Of a stretch of 21,138 nt of DNA, positions 1 to 7,797 are shown piece after piece. The DNA is taken from assembly GCA_002399345.1 (NCBI GenBank), contig DHDL01000019.1:1-21138 (forward strand), given 5' to 3'. Under the pieces are notes generated by a model. The model saw only the letters and a program-made list of their open reading frames with translations, searched no databases and had not been told where the DNA came from. The position numbers and the translations under genes are program-made. This DNA comes from Thermoanaerobacterales bacterium UBA4877 (GTDB lineage: Bacteria > Bacillota > Thermoanaerobacteria > Thermoanaerobacterales > UBA4877). How positions within the stretch are numbered: position 1 is the stretch's first letter; the number at the start of each line of letters is the position of its first letter.

Positions 1-2
1 TG

Positions 3-74
3 TCCATGAAAGACGAATTAAAATGGATAATTGAGGAGAATAGGAGCAAATGTGATCTCTTATATTTAAAGTAA
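3..74 (+). CDS. C-terminal end of an upstream gene (partial, unidentified)
   Basis: The frame starting at base 3 is open for 23 codons and ends with TAA at 72-74. It reads SMKDELKWIIEENRSK and then CDLLYLK, a hydrophilic, helix-like tail. The following PTS gene starts 56 bases later on the same strand, so this may be the last part of the same operon. A mannose-type PTS needs a IIA component, which is not in the window, so IIA is one guess and a PTS-linked regulator another. The piece is too short to assign, and it could be chance coding in the window edge. Confidence 0.35.
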   Translation, partial: SMKDELKWIIEENRSKCDLLYLK

Positions 75-130
75 ACGCTCTTAAAATGGCTTTAATGTAT
101 GATATTTTTTGAAGGAGGAAAATATGAACT

Positions 131-598
131 ATGATAAAAGCATTGCGTATAGATCATCGATTGATGCATGGACAAGTGGCCTTTTCCTGGGCTCACTATT
201 TGGGCGTTGATCGGATTATCATCATCGATGATAAGGTGGCTAATGATGATTTTCAAAAGATGGTATTGAATATGGCAAAGCCCGCGGGCATAAAACTGAG
301 TATTTTTTCTGTTGATGTTGCCAATGACAACATGGAGAAAATAAACCAATTAAACGATAGTATCTTTATTATTTTTGGTTGTGCTGAAAACGCTTCCAGA
401 TTTATATTATCGAATCCGCAGTTTAGTGAATTAAATCTAGGGGGAATTGCTAAAAAGGATGGATCAAGGAAATACTCGGAGGTAGTTTATTTGACAGACA
501 GCGAGGAGGAAGACTTAAGAAAGGTTGAAAAATTGGGTGTTAAATTATGTATGCAACAATTGCCCACAAGTACAAAAGAGAATTTAACTTTAATATAA
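131..598 (+). CDS. PTS mannose/fructose/sorbose-family IIB component
   Basis: A 155-residue cytoplasmic phosphocarrier that takes phosphate from IIA and passes it to the sugar crossing IIC/IID. The N-terminus reads MIKALRIDHRLMHGQV, the hallmark of the IIB mannose family (PF03830), in which the His of the RL.HGQV motif (His13) is the phosphorylated residue. Length is normal for the family (about 155-165). A good Shine-Dalgarno (GGAGG at 114-118) precedes ATG 131; an ATG at 124 is closer to it but opens a different, short frame. IIC begins 4-13 bases after the stop, so the two are an operon. Family assignment is firm. The sugar is inferred from the downstream deglycase gene to be a glycated amino acid. 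Confidence 0.9.
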   Translation: MIKALRIDHRLMHGQVAFSWAHYLGVDRIIIIDDKVANDDFQKMVLNMAKPAGIKLSIFSVDVANDNMEKINQLNDSIFIIFGCAENASRFILSNPQFSELNLGGIAKKDGSRKYSEVVYLTDSEEEDLRKVEKLGVKLCMQQLPTSTKENLTLI

Positions 599-611
599 GG
601 AGGTGAAAGAA

Positions 612-1391
612 ATGCTGTTAAAATCTATTTTTATAGGTTTGGTTTCAGTATTTAGGATTTTGGATTCAAGGGTATTTGGACGTTTGAATTTTGAAAGACC
701 GTTGATCACATGCACGATTGTAGGATTGATTCTGGGTGATGTAAAAACTGGTTTATTGGTTGGAGCCCAAATGGAAATGATCACATTGGGTATGGTGGAG
801 GTGGGGGCATCAAGTATTAATATGAATATGGGTGCTATGACAGGATGCGCATTGGTTATAACGTCAGGAGCCAGTATTGAAACTGCATTGACCGTAGCTT
901 TACCAATGACCTTGTTAGATAAATTATTGGATTCTGTAACAGCTATAATCTTAATTAATTTTTGCCATATATGTGATAGGTATGTAGATGAGGGGAATTA
1001 TAGGGCCGCTAAAAGAATGAATATTTTATACGGGCCAATTATATACTCTATTCAAGCCTTTATACCGGTCTTTGCTGCCGTATATTTGGGTAACGATTTT
1101 ATTAAAGGTATTCTTAGTATAATACCCGAGTATATAATATCCGGTATAAGCCTTGGTGCAAATATAATTTCATTTTTTGGCTTCGCAATGCTGCTTTCTA
1201 CGATGGTTAACAAAAAGAATGTTGTATTTTTTTTACTGGGATTTTTTATAACGGCTTTTTCAAACATGAGCCTGACTAGAATCGCCATTATCTCTATTAT
1301 TACAGCAGTCATTTTATATCAGCTGAAGTATTCTGATAACGGAATAACAGGGGAAGATGATGTTGATGAATTATCTGATCAAAAATTATAA
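612..1391 (+). CDS. PTS mannose/fructose/sorbose-family IIC component
   Basis: An integral membrane permease subunit (PF03609) of about 259 residues. Long hydrophobic segments run through the protein, and the conserved region GAQMEMITLGMVEVGAS lies near the first third, as in mannose-family IIC proteins. A GTG at 603 would give three more residues, but it sits inside the Shine-Dalgarno AAGGAGGTG (597-605). ATG 612 has proper spacing and is the better start. IIC forms the translocation channel together with IID. The gene follows IIB within a few bases and precedes IID by 14, so all three are cotranscribed. The charged C-terminal tail (GEDDVDELSDQKL) is cytoplasmic by inference. Confidence 0.9.
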   Translation: MLLKSIFIGLVSVFRILDSRVFGRLNFERPLITCTIVGLILGDVKTGLLVGAQMEMITLGMVEVGASSINMNMGAMTGCALVITSGASIETALTVALPMTLLDKLLDSVTAIILINFCHICDRYVDEGNYRAAKRMNILYGPIIYSIQAFIPVFAAVYLGNDFIKGILSIIPEYIISGISLGANIISFFGFAMLLSTMVNKKNVVFFLLGFFITAFSNMSLTRIAIISIITAVILYQLKYSDNGITGEDDVDELSDQKL

Positions 1392-1405
1392 AGAGAGGTG
1401 AGAAT

Positions 1406-2242
1406 ATGTCAGAAGAGGGTTTGGAGGTACAGCAAAGTTATCCATTAAATGAAAAACTTAAGGAGTTTTTTTGGGGCGGCTGGTGTATGCAGACAATGTG
1501 GAACTTTGAACGTCAGATGAATACTGCATTCATGTGGGGAATGTCCAATACGATTGACCGCATTTACAATACACCAGAGGAAGATGCAAAACGGAAGCAG
1601 GCCTATAAAAGACATCTTCAGTTTTTTAATATTACACCTCAATTTGGTTCGTTTGTATTGGGACTTAGTGCAGCAATGGAGGAAGAATATGCAACTGATC
1701 CTGATGGACTTGATCCTAAAATGATTAATGCTGTCAAAGTGGCTCTTATGGGACCGCTGTCGGGTATTGGTGATTCGCTATTCCAAGGGACAATTAGATT
1801 GATAGCAATGAGTATAGGTATTTCATTCGCACAACAGGGTTCAATATTAGGACCTGTTTTAGCCATGATTATATCCTTTGGCACAAGCTTTCCCATTACA
1901 TGGTATGGTGGTAAATTGGGATATCTCAATGGACAAAAATATCTGCAGCAGATTTCAAAAAGCAATCTGATGGATAAGGTTATGTACGGATGCAGCATTG
2001 CCGGTCTGATGGTTATTGGGGGTATGGTTGCTAGTTTGGTTGATGTAACTACTCCCTTGGCATTTGGCAAGGCCTTTAAACTACAGGTAGTACTCGACGG
2101 GATTTTCCCCAAGATGATACCATTGGCGTTAACAGGGATTATGTTTTATTTCGTAAAAAAGGGTGCTAAACCGATGGTGGTTATTTTATCATGTTTTATA
2201 GTTGGGATCGTGTTAAATTACTTTAAGATTCTAGCGATATAG
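1406..2242 (+). CDS. PTS mannose/fructose/sorbose-family IID component
   Basis: A 278-residue partner of IIC (PF03613). Visible family features are the N-terminal MWNFERQMNTAFMWGM region (the Wn-er-q--gf pattern), the central MGPLSGIGDSLFQGTIR loop, and C-terminal hydrophobic segments. The start is ATG 1406 after AGAGAGGTG (1390-1398). The length is typical. IID and IIC together make the membrane channel of the mannose-type PTS; unlike other PTS classes this one needs four proteins or domains. The deglycase gene starts 10-13 bases after the stop, which ties transport directly to breakdown of the phosphorylated product. Confidence 0.9.
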   Translation: MSEEGLEVQQSYPLNEKLKEFFWGGWCMQTMWNFERQMNTAFMWGMSNTIDRIYNTPEEDAKRKQAYKRHLQFFNITPQFGSFVLGLSAAMEEEYATDPDGLDPKMINAVKVALMGPLSGIGDSLFQGTIRLIAMSIGISFAQQGSILGPVLAMIISFGTSFPITWYGGKLGYLNGQKYLQQISKSNLMDKVMYGCSIAGLMVIGGMVASLVDVTTPLAFGKAFKLQVVLDGIFPKMIPLALTGIMFYFVKKGAKPMVVILSCFIVGIVLNYFKILAI

Positions 2243-2252
2243 AGAGGGGATA

Positions 2253-3218
2253 ATGATGGTTAATATACATGAGGTTATAGGAAATATTTATAAAGACAGG
2301 AGAATTAAGACGGTTAATTTTGTGGGATGCGGAGGCTCACTAGCTTGTTTTTATGCACCATATTACTACATTAAAAGAGAATCTGATACAATTTCAACTA
2401 GTTATACCACCTCAAATGAGTTTGTTCATGATACACCTAAGTTTATAAATGAACATAGTATAGTTGTGGTAGCTTCAAGAGGGGGCAATACACCTGAAAC
2501 TATAGAAGCCGCTATGACAGCTAGAGAACTTGGAGCATTAGTAATTGGTTTGACCTATAAAGAAAACACAGAGTTGGAGAGAAATGTAGACTATATTGTA
2601 CAATTTAATGGTGATGATGATGCAATCATTGAAGAAAATAAAGACGTATATGCTTTAAAGATAGCATATGAGGCATTGCATTTTGCAGGAAATAATGACA
2701 CTTATGATCAAATGTGTGAGGCTACCAATAAACTTAATGATATAATTGTTAAAGCAAAGAAAGAGATCATACCTGAGGCAGTTAAATTCAGTATTGATTT
2801 TAATGATGATAATATTGTTTACACGATAGGCAGTGGGACAGCGTGGGCAATTGCTTATCAGGAAACAGTCTGTACTTTTCTAGAATCGCAATGGATAAAT
2901 TCCGGTACCATTCATTCCGGAGAGTTTTTCCATGGACCCTTTGAAATCACCGATCCGGACACTGCATTTTTTATGATGATGTCGACAGGGGCGACAAGGG
3001 AACTGGATGAAAGGGCGATCAGATTCTTAAAGAAATATAACAAACACTTTGCCGTTATTGATGGAAAACAATACGGTATGGATGATTTGGGCAAAGTAAG
3101 TGGCTATTATGACGCCCTGTTCTGCAGTTCAGTGGTTGGTGTATATAATAAACTGTTGGCAGATATGCGGAACCATCCATTAAATAAACGTAAATATATG
3201 TGGAAGTTTGACTATTAA
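2253..3218 (+). CDS. SIS-domain sugar-phosphate deglycase, FrlB/GfrF-like (probable fructoselysine- or glucoselysine-6-P deglycase)
   Basis: A 321-residue cytoplasmic protein with two SIS (sugar isomerase) domains (first about residues 15-140, second about 160-290). The first has the phosphate-binding VGCGGSL and a Ser-rich ASRGGNTPETIEA loop. The second has IGSGTAWAIAYQE and the signature SGEFFHGPFEI, whose Glu224 and His227 match the conserved acid/base region of FrlB-type deglycases. The C-terminus NHPLNKRKYMWKFDY is also typical of that group. These enzymes hydrolyse 6-phospho-fructoselysine or 6-phospho-glucoselysine to glucose-6-phosphate and lysine. Coupling to a mannose-type PTS resembles Salmonella gfrABCDEF, but only one deglycase is present here. 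ATG 2256 fits the GAGGGG Shine-Dalgarno (2244-2249) better than ATG 2253. An AgaS-like amino-sugar isomerase is less likely. Substrate is inferred. Confidence 0.75.
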   Translation: MMVNIHEVIGNIYKDRRIKTVNFVGCGGSLACFYAPYYYIKRESDTISTSYTTSNEFVHDTPKFINEHSIVVVASRGGNTPETIEAAMTARELGALVIGLTYKENTELERNVDYIVQFNGDDDAIIEENKDVYALKIAYEALHFAGNNDTYDQMCEATNKLNDIIVKAKKEIIPEAVKFSIDFNDDNIVYTIGSGTAWAIAYQETVCTFLESQWINSGTIHSGEFFHGPFEITDPDTAFFMMMSTGATRELDERAIRFLKKYNKHFAVIDGKQYGMDDLGKVSGYYDALFCSSVVGVYNKLLADMRNHPLNKRKYMWKFDY

Positions 3219-3248
3219 GGTTGTTGTTTTTTAACTAATCCTAATCTT

Positions 3249-3300
3249 AGAAGGAACAATAAGTTATAATACTTGTTCCTTCTATCTTATGATTTTGTTT
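3249..3300 (+). terminator. Putative terminator of the PTS-deglycase operon
   Basis: AGAAGGAACAA (3249-3259) pairs perfectly over 11 bp with TTGTTCCTTCT (3273-3283), with a 13-base loop. It lies 30 bases after the deglycase stop. The trailing sequence is only moderately T-rich (ATTTTGTTT at 3292-3300), so termination may be inefficient. Confidence 0.6.
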
Positions 3301-3472
3301 AATATCTAGTTCGCATGTGTTTAAACAGTATGGCAAGCATAAGGATTAAAGTTAAAGAGTGCCAAGTGGCATTTGCTTTTTAGCGCACTTTTATTAGTTT
3401 GGTATGGTATAGGAATCATTTGTATGATCCAGATTAACATGTTTAAGTACATAAGGTAGGGTTTAATAGCTA

Positions 3473-3511
3473 CAGCTAATGAAGAAGTATCATTGGCTGC
3501 TTTATTTTTTA
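3473..3511 (+). terminator. Terminator-like hairpin with T-tract in the intergenic region
   Basis: CAGCTAATG (3473-3481) and CATTGGCTG (3491-3499) form a 9-bp stem with one G-T pair and a 9-base loop. TTTATTTTTT (3501-3510) follows directly. The shape is that of an intrinsic terminator on the plus strand, yet no gene ends here, which points to an unannotated transcript from within 3300-3470 or to read-through from the PTS operon. Confidence 0.5.
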
Positions 3512-3695
3512 CTTACATGAATTTTATGTATTTTTATATTCAATTGGTAGAACAATGTATATGTACGCATGGATTAGTGCGTTGATGCAAGAGTATACTA
3601 TTGATATTTAAAGTAAAATCAAGTATATAGCAGCAATTACCGCTTAATATCATAGAAACGGTTATAATCCGCTAGATTAAATGATATTTGTGATA

Positions 3696-3724
3696 TTGAT
3701 ATGTTATATAAAACGTGTTATACT
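3696..3724 (+). promoter_or_regulatory. Sigma-A-type promoter of kimA
   Basis: TTGATA (3696-3701) and TATACT (3719-3724) are separated by 17 bases, each one base off consensus. The predicted start near 3731 leaves a leader of only about 34 bases before the kimA ATG, too short to hold a riboswitch. Confidence 0.7.
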
Positions 3725-3764
3725 ATCTTGCGTTCTAAAAATATAATTATTATAGAGGGATAGC

Positions 3765-5594
3765 ATGTTCAATAAAATTAAGCGGATACTTATTGGTCCG
3801 CCACTTAAAAATGAGGCTATACAAGGCGAAAAATACGGTGTTCTATGGGGCCTTCCCATATTGGCCAGCGATGCTATTTCATCGGTAGCATATGCCATAG
3901 AAGAGATTCTTCTGGCGTTGATACCGGTTTTAGCATTTGCTTCATATCACTATATGCTTTTGATATGTGGGATGATTTTAAGTCTGCTTGTGATACTTGT
4001 TTTTTCTTATTCACAGACAATAGAAAAGTATCCAAACGGCGGTGGTGCTTTTGTAGTAGCTTCAGATAATCTGGGCAGAACCGCAGGGGTTACGGCAGGT
4101 GCCGCTCTTGCTGTCGACTACATATTAACTGTAGCCGTTAGTGTTTCTTCAGGTGTTGAACAATTAACATCGGCTTTCACGGTTTTAAAGCCGTATACGG
4201 TTCCGATATGTGTCGGACTGGTACTCTTACTTATGCTTGGAAATTTAAGAGGGTTAAGGGAATCCTCACGTATTTTCGGGATGCCTACCTATGCATTCAT
4301 TTTAGGCATAATTGTCATGATATTTGCAGGTTTTATAAAAATTAAGTCGGGTTATGTTCCTGATACCCCATCTATAAAAGCTACTGGAACAGTCTCGATG
4401 TTTTTAATCTTGCGTGCTTTTTCTAACGGTTGTTCCGCATTAACGGGGGTAGAGGCGGTAAGTAATGCCGTACCTAACTTTAAGGAGCCTTCTGTAAAGA
4501 ATGCAAAAAAGGTTCTGTTCCTGCTTGGGATTTTTGTGGTGATTACATTCTCCGGGGTTGCGACTCTGGTCAGCATGTACCACATTGTTCCCGGTAATAG
4601 TGCCGTTATAATCCAGCTGGCAGAAAAGATATTCGGCAGGAATTTTGCATTTTATTATGTGACTGTGACTACATTTATTATATTAATAATAGCATCTAAC
4701 ACGGCGTATGCAGGTTTTCCACTGTTAATGTCTGTAATGGCTAAATCGGAATATGTGCCGCGCAGGCTGGGCATGAGAGGAGACCGGCTTAGCTATTCTA
4801 ACGGTATAGTTACGCTTTCCGTAGTTGCTATCGCACTTATAGTGATCTTTAAGGCGAGGGTTAAATCTCTTATAGGGTTATATGCTATCGGAGTCTTTAT
4901 ATCGTTTACGCTTTCACAGACGGGAATGTTCAAGAAGTGGCATAAAGAGAAGGGCAAGAGCCGAAAGGCAAAGGCTGCTATTAATGGCATCGGTGCGATT
5001 GCTACGTTGGCGGTTGTTGTTATAATCAGTTTTACAAAATTCAGCGAGGGTGCATGGGCTGTTATAATAGTACTGCCGATTGCAGTATGGTTGATGTTGC
5101 AGATAAAGAAGCATTATGAGGCGGTGGCAGACCAACTAAGAATAAATGAAGAGGATATAGGAACAGATGAAATAAGGGGTAATTATAATAACATCAGGGT
5201 TATAGTGCCCATTGAAAGTGTTAATAGATCAAGTGTTCAGGCACTAAGATATGCGCAGTCCATATCCAAGAATGTAGTGGCTTTTAATGTTTCTATTGAT
5301 GAAGAAGGGGCGGCAAAAGTAAAAAGAAAGTATGATATGTTAAATATAAGCATACCGTTGGTTGTGCAGTATTCACCCTACAGGCAGATTGTCGAGCCGC
5401 TGCTTAAATTTATAGATTCAGAGGAGTATAACTACAAAAAAGGTGAAATAATAACTGTGATATTACCTCAGTTTATAGTTACTAAGAACTGGCATCAGAT
5501 ACTCCATAACAGGACACGTGTGTTTGTTGAAAAGCAGCTTCTCAAATACAAACATATCGTTGTGGCAACAATGCCTTATCAATTAACAAGGTAA
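3765..5594 (+). CDS. kimA: APC-superfamily K+ importer, KimA (YdaO) family
   Basis: A 609-residue membrane protein, nearly the length of B. subtilis KimA (607). From memory of KimA the match is strong along the chain: the start IKR.LIG.PLK, SDAISSVAYAIEEIL, YPNGGGAFVVASDNLG, AALAVDYILTVAVSVSSGVEQLTSAF, FSNGCSALTGVEAVSNAVPNFK, RGDRLSYSNGI and YAIGVFISFTLSQTGM. About 12 hydrophobic spans fill residues 20-447, followed by KKHYEAVADQLRI and a cytoplasmic alpha/beta domain (about 460-609) like the one through which c-di-AMP inhibits KimA. The role is high-affinity, proton-coupled K+ uptake. It starts at ATG 3765 after GAGGG and has its own promoter, so it is probably monocistronic. General annotation as an amino acid permease would be misleading here. 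Confidence 0.85.
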   Translation: MFNKIKRILIGPPLKNEAIQGEKYGVLWGLPILASDAISSVAYAIEEILLALIPVLAFASYHYMLLICGMILSLLVILVFSYSQTIEKYPNGGGAFVVASDNLGRTAGVTAGAALAVDYILTVAVSVSSGVEQLTSAFTVLKPYTVPICVGLVLLLMLGNLRGLRESSRIFGMPTYAFILGIIVMIFAGFIKIKSGYVPDTPSIKATGTVSMFLILRAFSNGCSALTGVEAVSNAVPNFKEPSVKNAKKVLFLLGIFVVITFSGVATLVSMYHIVPGNSAVIIQLAEKIFGRNFAFYYVTVTTFIILIIASNTAYAGFPLLMSVMAKSEYVPRRLGMRGDRLSYSNGIVTLSVVAIALIVIFKARVKSLIGLYAIGVFISFTLSQTGMFKKWHKEKGKSRKAKAAINGIGAIATLAVVVIISFTKFSEGAWAVIIVLPIAVWLMLQIKKHYEAVADQLRINEEDIGTDEIRGNYNNIRVIVPIESVNRSSVQALRYAQSISKNVVAFNVSIDEEGAAKVKRKYDMLNISIPLVVQYSPYRQIVEPLLKFIDSEEYNYKKGEIITVILPQFIVTKNWHQILHNRTRVFVEKQLLKYKHIVVATMPYQLTR

Positions 5595-5607
5595 CGGATT
5601 CTAGAGT

Positions 5608-5635
5608 TTGAATTATATACCAGGTATGGTATAAC
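5608..5635 (+). promoter_or_regulatory. Putative promoter of the S9 peptidase gene
   Basis: TTGAAT (5608-5613) and TATAAC (5630-5635) are 16 bases apart, just after the kimA stop. The predicted start near 5642 leaves a leader of about 30 bases. The -35 box is weak (4 of 6), so partial co-transcription with kimA is possible. Confidence 0.5.
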
Positions 5636-5671
5636 AGATATAAAGTGATTATGCATATGGGGGTATAGTTT

Positions 5672-7666
5672 ATGGAAAGGATTAAGCTGGATGATTTTAC
5701 ACGTTTTAAATTTCTGTCTGATCTGAAGTACTCACCAGACGGCAGACATGCCGGATTTGTTGTTCATAGGTTGGATCTTGAGGATAATAAGTATCTATCC
5801 AATATATGGATATATAATGTGGATGGGGATGGATATTTTCAACTCACCTCGTTTGATGAGGAAAACGGGTATGAGTGGTTGAATGATGACACCATATTGT
5901 TCACCGGGAACAGGAACCCTAAGGATAAGAAGAGGCTGGAAAATGGAGAGCCTATAACGCGGTTATATGAGATAAGCATACATGGCGGTGAGGCCACGGA
6001 GATTTCGAGCATAAACATGAAGGTTACAGCCGTACTGCCGGCCCGCGAGAAACTCTATTTGTTTACCGCCCAATTCAGTCCTTATGAGAAAAACCTTGAC
6101 GATTTGAGCGATGAAGACAAGAAAGACGAACTGAAGAAAAGGAAAGAAGAGAAGGATTACCAGATCTTAGACGAGATACCCTTTGTAGCCAATGGCGAAG
6201 GATATACAAATAAAGTGAGGAACAGGCTATATGTCTATAAGGACGGGGATATTTCACCTGTAACCGATGAATATACCAATGTAGAGGTAGTTAATTTAAA
6301 TGAAGATAAGACCATGGCTGTGCTATGCACCCGGACTTATAAGGATAAGATGCCGCTTAAAAATGACGTTTATCTTTATGATATTGATTCAGGGAAACTA
6401 AAGAAACTAAACAGCGATAACGAGTTATCTCATGATTATGCGGAGTTTATCGATAACAGCAGCGTGATTGCCGTAGCGTCTGATATGAAGAGATTTGGTG
6501 TCAATGAAAATCATAAATTTTATTTGTATGACACGGGATCGGGAAGACGTACCCTTATGACACCGGATCTGGACATGAGCTTGTTCGACGAGGTGGGAAG
6601 TGACTGCAGGTACGGAGATAACGTGCCGTTTGCTGTAGATGACGGGTATCTTTACTTTACGGCCATGGACAGATTTAATTCTAATTTGTACAGGACTGAT
6701 AAAGATGGCAACATAGAGAAAATAATAAATGCGGCGGGTTCACTGGACGGTTTTGACGTAAAGAACGGCAATATTATTTATATTGCATTCAGAGACCGCA
6801 AAATTGATGAGCTGTACAAACAGGATGAGGGCAGCGAGGTACAAATCACTAAGTTTAATGAGTGGCTGCCCAATGAAAGATATCTGCAAAAGCCGGAGCG
6901 ATTGGAAGTAGAGACTAAGCCGGGAGTGACAATAGACGGATGGGTTATAAAGCCCGTAGACTTTGATGTAGGCAGTAAATATCCGGCTATACTGGATGTT
7001 CACGGCGGTCCCAAGACGGCGGACGGGGATATATATTTCCACGAGATGCAGTACTGGGCATCACACGGATATTTTGTTTTATTTTGCAATCCGCGTGGTA
7101 GCGACGGAAGAGGCAATGAATTTGCGGATATCAGAGGTAAGTACGGAACGATTGATTACGATGACTTGATGAAATTCACTGATAGTGTCTTGGAAAAGTA
7201 CAATAATATAGATAAGAACAGGTTGGGTGTTACTGGGGGTTCTTACGGCGGGTTTATGACCAACTGGATTATAGGTCATACAGACAGGTTTAAAGCAGCG
7301 GCGTCGCAGCGCAGCATATCTAATTGGGTATCTGACTTTGGTACCACTGATATAGGTTTTTATTTTAATCCCAATGAGGTAGGCGGCAATCCCTGGAATA
7401 ACATTGATAAGTATTGGGAGCATTCTCCGCTGAGGTATGCGGATAAGGTTAAGACGCCTACACTTTTCATTCATTCCGATGAGGATCACAGGTGCTGGAT
7501 GGGTGAGGGACTGCAGATGTTTACGGCGCTGAAGTATTTTGGTGTGGAATCACGTCTGTGCCTGTTCCATGGTGAAAACCATGAGCTTTCGCGTAGCGGT
7601 AAACCTAAACACAGGATAAGAAGGTTAAAGGAAATAACCGAGTGGTTTGATTCGCATCTTAAATAA
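5672..7666 (+). CDS. S9-family serine peptidase (acylaminoacyl-peptidase/dipeptidyl-peptidase-like)
   Basis: A 664-residue protein with the two-part prolyl-oligopeptidase architecture. Residues 1 to about 400 are a beta-propeller of WD40-like repeats (e.g. DLKYSPDGRHAGFV, SNIWIYNVDGDG). The alpha/beta-hydrolase domain covers about 425-664. The catalytic triad is visible: Ser524 in GGSYGG, Asp605 in HSDEDHRCW, and His637 in HGENHELSRSG. There is no signal peptide, so it is cytoplasmic and likely trims short peptides from their N-termini. A charged, helix-like insertion (DDLSDEDKKDELKKRKEEKDYQ cut into two parts by its acidic and basic halves) sits near residues 143-165 in the propeller. The start ATG 5672 has a G-rich site (GGGGG about 5658). 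It stands between kimA and the ABC exporter without evident functional link. Confidence 0.88.
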   Translation: MERIKLDDFTRFKFLSDLKYSPDGRHAGFVVHRLDLEDNKYLSNIWIYNVDGDGYFQLTSFDEENGYEWLNDDTILFTGNRNPKDKKRLENGEPITRLYEISIHGGEATEISSINMKVTAVLPAREKLYLFTAQFSPYEKNLDDLSDEDKKDELKKRKEEKDYQILDEIPFVANGEGYTNKVRNRLYVYKDGDISPVTDEYTNVEVVNLNEDKTMAVLCTRTYKDKMPLKNDVYLYDIDSGKLKKLNSDNELSHDYAEFIDNSSVIAVASDMKRFGVNENHKFYLYDTGSGRRTLMTPDLDMSLFDEVGSDCRYGDNVPFAVDDGYLYFTAMDRFNSNLYRTDKDGNIEKIINAAGSLDGFDVKNGNIIYIAFRDRKIDELYKQDEGSEVQITKFNEWLPNERYLQKPERLEVETKPGVTIDGWVIKPVDFDVGSKYPAILDVHGGPKTADGDIYFHEMQYWASHGYFVLFCNPRGSDGRGNEFADIRGKYGTIDYDDLMKFTDSVLEKYNNIDKNRLGVTGGSYGGFMTNWIIGHTDRFKAAASQRSISNWVSDFGTTDIGFYFNPNEVGGNPWNNIDKYWEHSPLRYADKVKTPTLFIHSDEDHRCWMGEGLQMFTALKYFGVESRLCLFHGENHELSRSGKPKHRIRRLKEITEWFDSHLK

Positions 7667-7682
7667 AAAATTTAATAGTCGG

Positions 7683-7723
7683 TGCCCTGCTGATTTGCAC
7701 AGCAGGGCATTGACTTTATTTTG
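7683..7723 (+). terminator. Intrinsic terminator after the S9 peptidase
   Basis: TGCCCTGCTG (7683-7692) pairs over 10 bp with CAGCAGGGCA (7700-7709), loop of 7. It is followed by TTGACTTTATTTT, an interrupted T-tract. The same tract holds the -35 box of the next promoter. Confidence 0.75.
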
Positions 7724-7738
7724 GGCTGCAATTATAAT
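7710..7738 (+). promoter_or_regulatory. Strong promoter of the ABC exporter gene
   Basis: TTGACT (7710-7715), a 17-base spacer and TATAAT (7733-7738) match the sigma-A consensus in 11 of 12 positions. The predicted start near 7745 leaves about 50 bases of leader. The -35 box overlaps the tail of the preceding terminator. Confidence 0.75.
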
Positions 7739-7797
7739 CAAATTTAGTATATTTTTGCAGATGCCTTTTCGTCGGTATGATTTCAGGGGGGTAATAT

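Larger units (their letters stand above)
3219..3764. other. Gene-free AT-rich intergenic region with several hairpins
   Basis: No convincing coding region is seen in 546 bases. Besides the terminator at 3249-3283 there are two further plus-strand hairpins with T-rich tails: 3357-3374 (stem through TGCC/GGCA, then TTTGCTTTTT) and 3473-3499 (CAGCTAATG against CATTGGCTG, then TTTATTTTTT). A small imperfect hairpin lies at 3412-3430. The end holds the kimA promoter. The repeated terminator-like elements could mark a small RNA or a decayed gene. No c-di-AMP (ydaO) riboswitch core was recognised, though kimA genes elsewhere carry one. Confidence 0.5.

Noticed and set aside
62..75. A 14-base AT-rich sequence (ATATTTAAAGTAAA) also found near 3604-3617
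   Set aside because: It is short and low-complexity in an AT-rich genome; without flanking similarity it does not support a repeat or insertion.
1639..2112. 157-codon minus-strand frame opposite PTS IID
   Set aside because: Shadow of a clear IID gene; no family features, Pro/Ile-rich composition typical of antisense reading.
3401..3411. GGTATGGTATA shared with 5623-5633
   Set aside because: Both look like promoter -10 surroundings, but the copy at 3401 has no acceptable -35 box and no gene follows, so I do not call a promoter there.
3320..3500. Open minus-strand frame of about 59 codons in the intergenic region
   Set aside because: No ribosome binding site, no recognisable domain, and the AT-rich composition gives such frames by chance.
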